Part shown: positions 23,881 through 32,106 of the stretch, piece by piece
Numbering within the stretch: the stretch's first letter is position 1
How the letters are laid out: every line of letters starts with the position of its first letter
Program-made: the position numbers and the translations under genes
Origin: Candidatus Heimdallarchaeota archaeon
Lineage (GTDB): Archaea; Asgardarchaeota; Heimdallarchaeia; Heimdallarchaeales; Heimdallarchaeaceae
Reading direction: 5' to 3'
Assembly (NCBI GenBank): GCA_030608385.1
Contig: JAUWEG010000013.1
Location: forward strand, 1 to 39,726
DNA: 39,726 bases
Notes under the pieces: model-generated
The model's database searches: none
Told to the model about the DNA's origin: nothing
The model's input: the letters and a program-made list of their open reading frames with translations, nothing else

Positions 23881-25341
23881 ATGAGTGAATCCCCAAAAGA
23901 AAAACCTCAAACTCTTTCTGGCTATGTTTCTTTAGTAAAAAAAATAGAGAACATAATCAACCAAATTACAGAAAACGAAGAATTAACTCAAACAGAGGAG
24001 GAGGATTCACTTGAACAACAAGATTCAGAAATTGTAATTGATAAAGAATCAGCAGCAGAAGCAGTAACAAAAGTCGAAAAACAAACCTTACAATTAGAAG
24101 AAAGTATTACGCAAGTTGTAGATGAAGAAAAAAAAGAAGTTCAAGCTGAGAGACTTCCAGATTTAGTGAAAATCGAGAAAGAATTGGGAGAGTTATATCC
24201 TGGAGCAGAAGTTCAAGTTACAGACTTTTACTATGCAAAAGATGAATTGACTGATGATGAGATCAAAAAAAGGATTATGAGTAAAATCCCTTCATTAGAA
24301 GCAATAAACATCAGAAGCAAGGAAAGTTATGGTTTCCCATTTGTTCTCTGTAAACTCGAAGGGCATTATGAAGCAATAATTCCTATTAATCTAGAGAATA
24401 TCAGTTTACCAACAATTCAACATGGTGTGAACAGACAATTTAAACTTCTTTTTGCTGGGACCCAAGAGGTTCTAGAGTTAACTCCAAGCGAAAATGAGAT
24501 ATGGAATCAATCTTTTAATCGGTTCCAGATTAAGTTAACTCAACTTCTGAATACAAAGGTAAAAAGCAACCTGAGCAAGAAACCATACAAAATGAAACTC
24601 ATCAATTTAGATACTATTCTGATTAAAGACTTTATCAATGAATATCATAAGAAACTTAAAAATCTACAGAATTATCAAGATGATGTTCTATTGCACTTAA
24701 AAGAGTTAATTGGAATAGTAGAAAAGCGAGAGGGTATTTGGAAAAACACAGATGATTTCAGTAAAACTAAGAAATTACTTAAGCTGCAAATGATAGATTT
24801 TGAAAAGAAGAAAAAGAATCTGAGTAAAGAAACACAGGTAGAATTTTTTAAACTTAAAAAAACACAACGAAGGTTGGATGCCAGAACAAAGAAATTCAAG
24901 CTAGATGAAAAGAGAAACAAGACAATAACAAGGGAAGAGAAAGAAGCATTAATCAAAGATGTTAGAAAGTTCCAGAAGAAGAAAGCAGAGATACAAAAGG
25001 AAATAAATCATGCAAAGAAGATAGATGAAACGTTGAAGGAATGGATAGAAATTCTAACTAGCTTGGGACTAGAACAAGCAAATGCAAAGTTTTTGGAAGC
25101 TTTCTCAGAAGATTTTTCAAAAAACATCTTAGAGCTGCTAGAACATGAAAATCTAGATGAGTTTCTTGAAAAAGCAACAATTGAAAGTGCAGATTTCTCA
25201 AATATTACTCTACATGTCCTGTATATTCCAACACTAATCTATTCTTTTAAAGCAAAGCAAGGTAGTCAAAAAATAGAAGGAAAAATACTCTATCTTGCTC
25301 CAGCACAAGAAACTATTTTTCTCAAACCTCCAGTAGCTTAA
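23881..25341 (+). CDS. Large coiled-coil protein of unknown function
   Basis: This 486-residue protein is not recognised. It has an acidic, Gln/Glu-rich N-terminal part (about 1-95), then a mixed alpha/beta domain (about 96-230) with YPGAEVQVTDFYY and CKLEGHYEAIIPI, then long Lys/Glu-rich coiled-coils (about 240-400), and a C-terminal beta-rich piece ending LYLAPAQETIFLKPP. No signal peptide or membrane helix, so it is likely cytosolic and structural or an adaptor. It is followed by the lone ABC ATPase after 78 bp. Confidence 0.65.
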   Translation: MSESPKEKPQTLSGYVSLVKKIENIINQITENEELTQTEEEDSLEQQDSEIVIDKESAAEAVTKVEKQTLQLEESITQVVDEEKKEVQAERLPDLVKIEKELGELYPGAEVQVTDFYYAKDELTDDEIKKRIMSKIPSLEAINIRSKESYGFPFVLCKLEGHYEAIIPINLENISLPTIQHGVNRQFKLLFAGTQEVLELTPSENEIWNQSFNRFQIKLTQLLNTKVKSNLSKKPYKMKLINLDTILIKDFINEYHKKLKNLQNYQDDVLLHLKELIGIVEKREGIWKNTDDFSKTKKLLKLQMIDFEKKKKNLSKETQVEFFKLKKTQRRLDARTKKFKLDEKRNKTITREEKEALIKDVRKFQKKKAEIQKEINHAKKIDETLKEWIEILTSLGLEQANAKFLEAFSEDFSKNILELLEHENLDEFLEKATIESADFSNITLHVLYIPTLIYSFKAKQGSQKIEGKILYLAPAQETIFLKPPVA

Positions 25342-25419
25342 AACAAGACTGTTTCTTATTAAGCAAAATAATATGTCTTTGAACAAGTTTATTAGTGTTT
25401 AATTGGCTAAAAGAGACAG

Positions 25420-26139
25420 ATGACTGAAGAGATTGTTGTTTGTGAAAATTTATCAAAACGGTTTATAGTAGGAGATAGTGTTGTAAAAGCTGTAGACGGG
25501 GTGGATTTAACATTTCATAGAAAAGAATTTACTTCAGTTGTTGGACCAAGCGGAAGTGGAAAAACAACTCTGTTAAATCTAATTGGAACATTAGAAATTC
25601 CAACTACTGGAAAGATAATAGTGAATGGAACAGATTTAAGTCATTTTTCTCCAGCAGATTTGACAGAATTTAGAAGAAAGAATCTAGGATTTGTTTTTCA
25701 ATTCTTTAATCTAGTTGAAGGGTTAACAGGAAAGGAAAACGTGGAATTGCCATTGATTTTTGATGGAGTTCCATATGAAGTGAGACAAAAAAGAGTGATA
25801 GAAATATTCAAGGAATTTGAAATAGAACATCTGCATAATAAGTTCCCAGAAGAATTAAGTTCAGGAGAAAGACAAAGAGTAGCTATTATGCGGGCGTTAA
25901 TCAACGAACCTATTTTACTTCTAGCAGATGAGCCAACAGGAAATCTAGACACAAATACAGGACAAACAGTACTGGAACTGTTCAAGCAACTCAATGAGGA
26001 GAGAGGGACATCAATAGCATTAGTAACACATGATCTGTCAGCAGCAAAAAGAGCAAAAAGAATCTTACATATGCATGATGGAAAAATAACTTTTGATCAA
26101 AAAAACTTGGATGAAGAACCAAAAGGAATGCAAGAATAA
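25420..26139 (+). CDS. ABC transporter ATP-binding protein, LolD/MacB type, without permease
   Basis: ATPase of an ABC-type exporter or lipoprotein-release system. The 239-residue product is complete: Walker A GPSGSGKTT (42-50), Q-loop VFQFF (Q94), signature LSSGERQR (146-153), Walker B LLLADEP (166-172), D-loop GNLD, switch His in VTHD. The LolD/MacB class normally works with an FtsX/MacB permease; none is adjacent, so the partner is elsewhere. TTTATTAG (25388-25395) is a possible TATA box. The downstream gap of about 200 bp contains a purine-rich GA run. Confidence 0.85.
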   Translation: MTEEIVVCENLSKRFIVGDSVVKAVDGVDLTFHRKEFTSVVGPSGSGKTTLLNLIGTLEIPTTGKIIVNGTDLSHFSPADLTEFRRKNLGFVFQFFNLVEGLTGKENVELPLIFDGVPYEVRQKRVIEIFKEFEIEHLHNKFPEELSSGERQRVAIMRALINEPILLLADEPTGNLDTNTGQTVLELFKQLNEERGTSIALVTHDLSAAKRAKRILHMHDGKITFDQKNLDEEPKGMQE

Positions 26140-26275
26140 GCAAAATGAAGTAGAAGCCAAAAAGAGAGAGAGAGGGAGTAGAAAAGAACAATTTTGAGAA
26201 ATAACCCGAGACTTTCCTTACTTATATATATTTCCCCTAGTTTCTTCATAAGACTTAAAAATGCATAAACTGGCC

Positions 26276-26285
26276 ATAAATATAA
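26276..26285 (+). promoter_or_regulatory. Candidate TATA box for dppBC
   Basis: ATAAATATAA immediately before a 17-bp palindrome. Using the usual 26-bp spacing the start site would fall near 26306, just past the palindrome. Other AT-rich candidates are present at 26221-26230 and 26254-26261. Confidence 0.4.
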
Positions 26286-26301
26286 TTAGTGACTCACTAA
26301 T
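26285..26301. promoter_or_regulatory. 17-bp perfect palindrome, candidate operator of dppBC
   Basis: ATTAGTGA-C-TCACTAAT, with 8-bp perfect arms around one base. It lies between the candidate TATA box and the expected start site, 35 bp before dppB. That is where archaeal repressors block polymerase. A second, smaller inverted repeat TACTC-TTAT-GAGTA (26301-26314) abuts it. Confidence 0.55.
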
Positions 26302-26336
26302 ACTCTTATGAGTATAAACTTCGCGGAGAAAAATAC

Positions 26337-27344
26337 ATGTCATTAAAAGGATTCATAATTAGAAGAACCATATATATTATTCCAGTTATGCTTGGAATTA
26401 CATTGATGAATTTCACTCTAATCAATGTCAGTCCAGGAGATCCAGTTATCGTTAGACTTGGTTTGATTCAATGTGATCGTGATGATTGCTATAATTTAGC
26501 ATATAATACTGAAGCCATAGAAATGGGGCTTTTAGATCGCGATCTGTACACAGTCCCATGGTTTAATAGATATATAAGTTTTGTAAATGATTTGCTTCAT
26601 TTTGACCTAGGAGATTCGTGGTACTATACGCAAGCGGGTGAGGGTATACCTATATCGCAGATTATATCAGAAAGAGCCGTATATACAATTGTACTAAATG
26701 TGCTCTCATTTTTCTTCTCGCTGTTACTTGCAACAGCAATAGGTGTAGTATCAGCAACAAGACAAAACTCTTTCTGGGATAGGTCATTAACGTTCGCAAT
26801 GCTACTAGGGTATTCAATGCCCCTGTTTTGGTTGGCTAAACTATTGATGTTATTGTCATTTCAATTATTCAATTTTACAGGAGTAGCAAATAAAGATGCG
26901 TTCAAGAAACCACTGTTTTTGAATCCAAACTTCTATAAATATCTAATATTGCCAACTCTAGCGTTAACACTAGGTGGACTGGTATTTATGGCACGATTGG
27001 TAAGATCACAGCTACTGGAGATTCTAAGACAAGATTATATAACAACAGCGAAAGCGAAAGGACTAGATAACAGAGCGGTAATTTACAAACATGCCTTCAG
27101 GAACGGACTTTTACCCATTGTAACTATTATAGGAAACTCACTACCAGGACTTCTAGCAGGTTCTGTGATGATTGAAAGTGTTTTTGGATGGCCAGGTTTA
27201 GGCACAGTTTTTCTAGAAGGAGCACTCTTCAGGGACTATCCCATGATGATGGCTACGAACACGATCTTCCCACTACTTTTCTTAGTGGCTCGACTTCTGA
27301 CGGACATCACGTATGTCTTTATCGACCCGAGGATTAAATACTAA
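26337..27344 (+). CDS. dppB: Peptide/nickel-type ABC transporter permease, DppB/OppB family
   Basis: First inner-membrane subunit of a Dpp/Opp importer. The opening FIIRRTIYIIPVMLGITLMNFTLI and SPGDP is the family signature, with about six helices over 335 residues. The EAA loop is seen as TTAKAKGLDNRAVIYKHAFRNGLLPI. An extra acidic-Cys segment (about 42-60, CDRDDC) lies in the first outer loop. A ribosome binding site GGAG is at 26325-26328. It is followed by dppC with a GGTGAT site between the two genes. Confidence 0.9.
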   Translation: MSLKGFIIRRTIYIIPVMLGITLMNFTLINVSPGDPVIVRLGLIQCDRDDCYNLAYNTEAIEMGLLDRDLYTVPWFNRYISFVNDLLHFDLGDSWYYTQAGEGIPISQIISERAVYTIVLNVLSFFFSLLLATAIGVVSATRQNSFWDRSLTFAMLLGYSMPLFWLAKLLMLLSFQLFNFTGVANKDAFKKPLFLNPNFYKYLILPTLALTLGGLVFMARLVRSQLLEILRQDYITTAKAKGLDNRAVIYKHAFRNGLLPIVTIIGNSLPGLLAGSVMIESVFGWPGLGTVFLEGALFRDYPMMMATNTIFPLLFLVARLLTDITYVFIDPRIKY

Positions 27345-27350
27345 GGTGAT
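27345..27350 (+). promoter_or_regulatory. Ribosome binding site GGTGAT for dppC
   Basis: GGTGAT six bases before the dppC ATG, complementary to the 16S 3' end. It begins right after the dppB stop, so dppB and dppC are read from one message. Confidence 0.6.
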
Positions 27351-27356
27351 TTACAT

Positions 27357-28418
27357 ATGGCAACAGCAGAACAAGAACAAATTGGAGAATTTCTGTTAGA
27401 CGAAAAAACCCTTCGAGAAATCGAAACCATGAAAGGAGCCGGTCAATGGTCTATTGTCTGGAGGAGAATTAGGAAAGACAAGATGGGTATGCTTGGTCTT
27501 TACATTGTCCTTTTCCTTATCTTAATGGCTTTCGCATCTTGGATTTTACTCGGGTTTGACAACTGGCTTACTCATCAAGGCGCTCTCCTTGGAGACCCCT
27601 CTAATCCTGCCAGTCTGAATAACCTCTATGTTGAGCTATGGTTACCGGGAATGCCTGCGGACAGCCCTCTTGTATTATTCCAACATCCCCGACACCATTT
27701 CCCTGAATTAGCTAAGCTTCCCCCATCATTTGAACATCCTTTTGGTACTGATGGAGTTGGTCATGATATGGTATCACGTATTTTCTTTGGAGCAACAGTC
27801 TCCTTAGCTCTTGGTTTCATTGGTCAAATGACCACAGTTATCATTGGTACATTTCTAGGTTCAATTGCTGGATTCTATGGCGGAATCATTGATGAGGTCC
27901 TCCAAAGGGTTATAGAAATTCTTTACTCAATGCCAGGCTTCATACTGATGATATTCATCATAGTGCTCTTTGAGGATGTGAAGATACCGGGAGGTAGATA
28001 CGCAGTAGTGGTTATATTCTTTTCACTCATTGGTTGGGGTGGAACAGCGCTCATCGTAAGGTCAAACTTCTTCTCATTGAAGCACCAAGACTTCGTTGAG
28101 GCGGAACGTGCACTCGGGGCGAGTGATATGAGAATTATTTTCAAGCATATCCTACCGAACTCGTTGGCACCTCTGATCATTATCGTAACGCTAGGGATTG
28201 CAAATACAATCTTCCTCTTTGCGGCTTTAGCCTTCTTCGGCTTCGGAGATCCGAATGCTGTAAGTTGGGGTGATGATTTAAACAAATGGCAAAACGATTT
28301 GCTATATTATCCATGGATGCCGATGTTTCCAGCGCTTTTCATATTCTTTACGGTGCTAGGTTTCAACTTACTCGGTGACGCTTTAAGGGATGCTCTCGAT
28401 CCAAGACTGAAGGATTAA
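27357..28418 (+). CDS. dppC: Peptide/nickel-type ABC transporter permease, DppC/OppC family
   Basis: Second inner-membrane subunit, paired with DppB. The opening WRRIRKDKMGMLGLYIVLFLILM is the OppC N-terminal domain, and the EAA motif reads EAERALGASDMRIIFKHILPNSLAPL. Length 353, six helices. A long outer loop after the first helix (about 65-130) contains FGTDGVGHDMVSRIFFGAT, normal for the family. A T-rich tail follows the stop. It lies next to an unknown gene rather than the usual DppD. Confidence 0.9.
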   Translation: MATAEQEQIGEFLLDEKTLREIETMKGAGQWSIVWRRIRKDKMGMLGLYIVLFLILMAFASWILLGFDNWLTHQGALLGDPSNPASLNNLYVELWLPGMPADSPLVLFQHPRHHFPELAKLPPSFEHPFGTDGVGHDMVSRIFFGATVSLALGFIGQMTTVIIGTFLGSIAGFYGGIIDEVLQRVIEILYSMPGFILMIFIIVLFEDVKIPGGRYAVVVIFFSLIGWGGTALIVRSNFFSLKHQDFVEAERALGASDMRIIFKHILPNSLAPLIIIVTLGIANTIFLFAALAFFGFGDPNAVSWGDDLNKWQNDLLYYPWMPMFPALFIFFTVLGFNLLGDALRDALDPRLKD

Positions 28419-28708
28419 ACCCTTCTTTCAATTCTTTTTCTTCTTTTTATTTACTTTCTTGCAAATAAACTGTAATTATTTTTTCATCCTTTATTAATCA
28501 AAGTGGTCATTATCTATTTGATGTGCCTTTTCTGTTGCACGTCAGAGTCAAAAATCTTGTAGATTGGGTGAAGACTAAAAACTGGGAGGGAGACTCACCA
28601 TCTATTTGTAATATGAAGTACTAGTTATTCCTCTCCAGCTGCAACCTAACTGCACAAAAATTCTATTGAGTATTTAAATCAAATTCCATATATATTTTTG
28701 AGGAAAAA
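28419..28708. other. Intergenic region between dppC and unknown gene
   Basis: About 290 bp. The first 40 bases form a T/C-rich stretch (28420-28460), likely a terminator for dppBC. A near-palindromic CTGGGAGGG / CCTCTCCAG pair (7 of 9) lies near 28580-28638. TATTTAAAT at 28671-28679 is a good TATA box for the next gene. No tRNA is visible. Confidence 0.4.
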
Positions 28709-29497
28709 ATGACTACTATCGTTGACTCAGTGCACTTACAACCTCTTGAAAAGACTATCCGTGAATTGCAAACCCCACTCTTTCTAATTAATGGTAAATT
28801 GGAGCGCATAGATTGGAGCCAAGACCTACGCCATATCTTCAGATTTATTGAGATTATTTCTGATTTAGCCAAGAGATCTATACCTGAAACTATCTTTGCG
28901 GAAGCATTCATCCAATTCCAATATCTAAGTGATTTATTGCTTGAAAGTCACTCTGGTGACAATAGCTTCAACAACGATGATATGTTAGCTTATTTTCTTG
29001 CTCTTCTTGATAATACCTTAGCTTATTATGGTAGAGAATTACAACAAAAATTACTGCACAGAATCTTACGATTTTGGGGTGTTGACAGAGACATAGGTGT
29101 TTACACTAGAAAAATCACACAAGCAAAAAAAATTCTAGAAAATGCCAAATTATTGCGCAAAGATAGCGAAAATGTTACCGATGAGCTACATGCAAAAGTC
29201 AATCTCCTAGCAAAATACTTGAAACAGATTCTCCCACAGGCTAGTGAAGAGTTAGATTTAGTGTTGGAAGAAATCACTAAGCTTATCCGAAAGAAAATTA
29301 TTCCATTTGCAAGTATAAGTAATGCTGCACTAACAATGATAGTAGCTTTTTTCCCTTTCTATTTAAACTATCCAGCAGTGAAACTTTATATCATGCTTCA
29401 TTTGCAAAAAGAACTAAGTGTACACCTCCCAACGTTAAGAAAAGCTGTAATAAGATTTAGAAAAAAGCTACAAAAAGCTGATATTCTAAAAAAATGA
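28709..29497 (+). CDS. Unknown helical protein encoded inside the dpp cluster
   Basis: This 262-residue protein matches no family I recognise. It is mostly helical, with no signal peptide. About residues 100-185 form a charged helix bundle, and 195-225 (ISNAALTMIVAFFPFYLNYP) is hydrophobic, then a basic C-terminus. It has its own TATA box (28671-28679) and GAGG ribosome binding site and lies between dppBC and dppDF, so a role as a transporter accessory or regulator is possible. Position alone supports that. Confidence 0.6.
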   Translation: MTTIVDSVHLQPLEKTIRELQTPLFLINGKLERIDWSQDLRHIFRFIEIISDLAKRSIPETIFAEAFIQFQYLSDLLLESHSGDNSFNNDDMLAYFLALLDNTLAYYGRELQQKLLHRILRFWGVDRDIGVYTRKITQAKKILENAKLLRKDSENVTDELHAKVNLLAKYLKQILPQASEELDLVLEEITKLIRKKIIPFASISNAALTMIVAFFPFYLNYPAVKLYIMLHLQKELSVHLPTLRKAVIRFRKKLQKADILKK

Positions 29498-29668
29498 ACA
29501 GTCCTTAACATTTTTTTGTTTTCATCAGCTCATAGAAACTTCGTCTAAACCCATTTCTGGATGTTTTTACTCAGCTAGTGGATATATTTTAATAGGCTCT
29601 TGAAATCTTGAGTAAAAATAGGCAAACTTATAAAAGTTAGAATAACAAAATCAACCAAGTAATTTAAG

Positions 29669-29684
29669 ATTATTAGCTAATAAT
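29669..29684. promoter_or_regulatory. 16-bp perfect palindrome before dppD, candidate operator
   Basis: ATTATTAGCTAATAAT is its own reverse complement with no spacer, 15 bp before the dppD start. A likely TATA box CTTATAAAA (29628-29636) lies upstream. It shares ATTAG and CTAAT with the dppB site but with different centre spacing. Confidence 0.45.
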
Positions 29685-29699
29685 ATAAAAAGTGATTTT

Positions 29700-30770
29700 A
29701 TGAGTAGACCATCAGACGACATCTTGTTGGAGATAAACGGGCTCAAAACGTATTTCTTCACTGAAGAGGGTGTAGTTAAAGCAATAGAATCAGTTGATCT
29801 TGAGGTATATAAGTCAGAAACTCTTGGACTAGTAGGTGAGTCAGGATCAGGTAAATCAGTTACAGCTTTATCTATATTAGGTATTGTCCCAGATCCGCCC
29901 GGTAAAATACTTGGTGGCGAGGTAATTTTTCACGGACAAGATCTTCGCAAACTTAGTGATTCAGATATGCGTAAAATAAGAGGTAACCAGATAGCAATGA
30001 TTTTCCAGGACCCAATGACATCTCTAAATCCCGTCTTCACAGTAGGAGACCAAATTAGCGAAGCCATTATGCTGCACCAAAAAGTAACTAAGAAGGAAGC
30101 AAAAGAAAAGTCAATTAAAATCATGTCTCTTGTAGGTATTCCAAGTGCAGATGAACGTGTAGATAACTATCCATTCGAGTTCTCTGGCGGAATGCGTCAA
30201 CGTGTAATGATAGCCATGTCTTTAAGTTGTAATCCTGAACTCTTGATTGCTGACGAACCTTCCACTTCTCTTGACGTTACCATTCAAGCTCAAATCCTTG
30301 AATTGCTCAAAGCTACAAGTGAAGAGTTCGACATGAGTATCATACTTATCACACACGATATGGGTGTTATTGCCGAGATGTGCGATAGGGTTGCCGTCAT
30401 GTATGCCGGTTTTATTTGTGAGATTGGTGATATCATGATTATCTTCAAATCCCCTTATCACCCTTATACTCGTGGTTTATTGGGTGCGATTCCTCGTCCT
30501 GATGCAGATCGTGATGATTTACAAATTATTCGCGGAGCTATTCCCAATCTTATCAATCCTCCGTCTGCTTGTCGATTCCACCCACGTTGTGATTATCACA
30601 TGTTGGGTCTTTGTGAAAGTATCCTACCTGAATTAGTTGAAATAGAACCTGGACATTCAGTTCGATGTCACCTTTATACTGACGAAGGTAAAGCTTGGAT
30701 GGCTGAAAGAGGAGACAAACGCGTTATTGGTACTGTGCCAAAAAATATTGAAGGTGAAGTGACAAAATGA
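29700..30770 (+). CDS. dppD: Peptide ABC transporter ATP-binding protein, DppD/OppD family
   Basis: Cytosolic ATPase of the peptide importer. 356 residues: Walker A GESGSGKS (46-53), Q-loop MIFQDP, signature SGGMRQRV, Walker B LLIADEPS, switch His ITHD. The C-terminal oligopeptide-transporter extension is present, with CRFHPRCDYH and HSVRCH, a Cys-rich tail found in this family. The start is preceded by GTGATTTT. It overlaps dppF by 4 bp (ATGA), so translation is coupled. Confidence 0.92.
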   Translation: MSRPSDDILLEINGLKTYFFTEEGVVKAIESVDLEVYKSETLGLVGESGSGKSVTALSILGIVPDPPGKILGGEVIFHGQDLRKLSDSDMRKIRGNQIAMIFQDPMTSLNPVFTVGDQISEAIMLHQKVTKKEAKEKSIKIMSLVGIPSADERVDNYPFEFSGGMRQRVMIAMSLSCNPELLIADEPSTSLDVTIQAQILELLKATSEEFDMSIILITHDMGVIAEMCDRVAVMYAGFICEIGDIMIIFKSPYHPYTRGLLGAIPRPDADRDDLQIIRGAIPNLINPPSACRFHPRCDYHMLGLCESILPELVEIEPGHSVRCHLYTDEGKAWMAERGDKRVIGTVPKNIEGEVTK

Positions 30771-31990
30771 GCAGTGCAGAATCTTTTATTGATAGACTTC
30801 ATGAAAAACAACAGAAAAAAGGTTTACTTGCAGATCGTATTCGAACTAAGGAAATGGGAGAAGACGTTATTCTGGAAATAGAAAATCTGAAGAAATTCTT
30901 CGACATTCCAGTTCCCTTTGAAACTACATGGTTTATGATAGCTTTCGTAGCAGCAATCGTAGTATTTGCTTTCGAACAACTAATTGGACTAATTATTATT
31001 GGAGCCATTGTTGTTCTCTACTTTGCTTTACCATATATTCCTCCTTTTAATAAGCGACCTCGAGTAGCGCATCTGAAAGCAGTTGATGGTATTTCCATTC
31101 AGATTAAAAAAGGAAAAATTGTTGGTTTAGTTGGTGAATCTGGTTGCGGAAAAAGTACAGCCGCAAAAACAATCATAAGGTTACACGAACCTACTGATGG
31201 TGCGGTTTATTTCAAAGGTATTGACATCAATCGTTTAACTTCCGATGAAATGAAGGAGATTCGAAGACATTTACAGATAGTATTTCAAGATCCTTATGCT
31301 TCATTAAATCCAAGAGCTACAGCTCACGATATTATTATCGAACCATTTGACATTCATGGTGTTGCATCTGGTGACGAAGCTAGTTACAGAGTTTTAACTC
31401 TTCTAAAAGATGTAGGTCTTGCCCCTCACCATGCATACCGTTATCCTCACGAATTCAGTGGTGGACAACGTCAAAGATTAGGGATTGCTAGAGCTCTAGC
31501 ATTGGAGCCTGATTTTATCGTAATGGACGAACCTGTCTCGAACCTTGATGTATCAGTCCGTGCGGCCATTATCCAACTTATTTTGCATTTGCAGAAAAAA
31601 ATGGGATTAACCTATCTCTTTATTGCTCATGATCTTTCACTCGTTAAGATTCTTTGTGATGAAGTAAACGTCATGTATCTCGGCAAAATCATGGAAGCAG
31701 GAACCAGTGATGAAATTTTTGAAGCAATGATGCATCCTTATACTAAAGCTTTGATTTCAGCAGTTCCAATTGCTGATCCTACAAAACGCTCAAAGAAAAT
31801 CTTCTTGACTGGAGATATTCCAACTCCTATTAATCCTCCTCCAGGTTGCAAATTCCAAACACGCTGTCCTCTAGTATCTGATATTTGCCGTGTTGATGAC
31901 CCACCAGCCAAATGGTACACTGCATCTCATGTTGCATTTTGCCACAACATTGAAGGTGGAGAAGACAGCCCTGATTCATTTACTCAGTAA
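30767..31990 (+). CDS. dppF: Peptide ABC transporter ATP-binding protein, DppF/OppF family, with inserted membrane helices
   Basis: Second ATPase of the importer. The nucleotide-binding core is complete: Walker A GESGCGKST (123-131), QIVFQDPYASLNPR, signature SGGQRQRL, Walker B IVMDEPVS, and FIAHDL, plus the C-terminal CKFQTRCP region. Unusually, between the first strand (ILEIENLKKFF, 35-45) and the AVDGISI strand (105-111) there is a hydrophobic stretch of about 54-90 that reads as two membrane segments with a short turn, then NKRPRV. Length 407 against the usual 320-340 residues agrees with an insertion. The core keeps every catalytic motif. Confidence 0.88.
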   Translation: MSSAESFIDRLHEKQQKKGLLADRIRTKEMGEDVILEIENLKKFFDIPVPFETTWFMIAFVAAIVVFAFEQLIGLIIIGAIVVLYFALPYIPPFNKRPRVAHLKAVDGISIQIKKGKIVGLVGESGCGKSTAAKTIIRLHEPTDGAVYFKGIDINRLTSDEMKEIRRHLQIVFQDPYASLNPRATAHDIIIEPFDIHGVASGDEASYRVLTLLKDVGLAPHHAYRYPHEFSGGQRQRLGIARALALEPDFIVMDEPVSNLDVSVRAAIIQLILHLQKKMGLTYLFIAHDLSLVKILCDEVNVMYLGKIMEAGTSDEIFEAMMHPYTKALISAVPIADPTKRSKKIFLTGDIPTPINPPPGCKFQTRCPLVSDICRVDDPPAKWYTASHVAFCHNIEGGEDSPDSFTQ

Positions 31991-31991
31991 G

Positions 31992-32017
31992 CTTTTTCCT
32001 TTCTTTCTTTTTCTTTT
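31992..32017 (+). terminator. T-rich terminator after dppDF
   Basis: Pyrimidine-rich tract with several T runs just after the dppF stop codon on the plus strand. Confidence 0.45.
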
Positions 32018-32106
32018 GCCATTTAAGCTTTAACAAGATTTATTTAGCTAGGTAATGGTGTATTATTTGTTATTGTTTACACAGATTAATAATGTGAGGA
32101 AATAAA

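Noticed and set aside
24675-24956. Minus-strand frame rich in Phe/Ser opposite the coiled-coil gene
   Set aside because: Complement of Lys/Glu codons in a coiled-coil gives such frames; no start site or family.
26162-26176. GA-rich run after the LolD-type ATPase as a regulatory repeat
   Set aside because: Short, imperfect and not near a promoter element; probably low-complexity sequence.
25991-26191. Minus-strand frame rich in Phe/Leu opposite the ABC ATPase
   Set aside because: It lies opposite the Walker B end of a clear ATPase gene and a purine-rich stretch; the hydrophobicity comes from the complement of AAA/GAA codons.
28540-28680. Possible tRNA or structured RNA downstream of dppC
   Set aside because: No acceptor or T-arm pattern; only a 7-of-9 pairing. 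Recorded as part of the intergenic region only.
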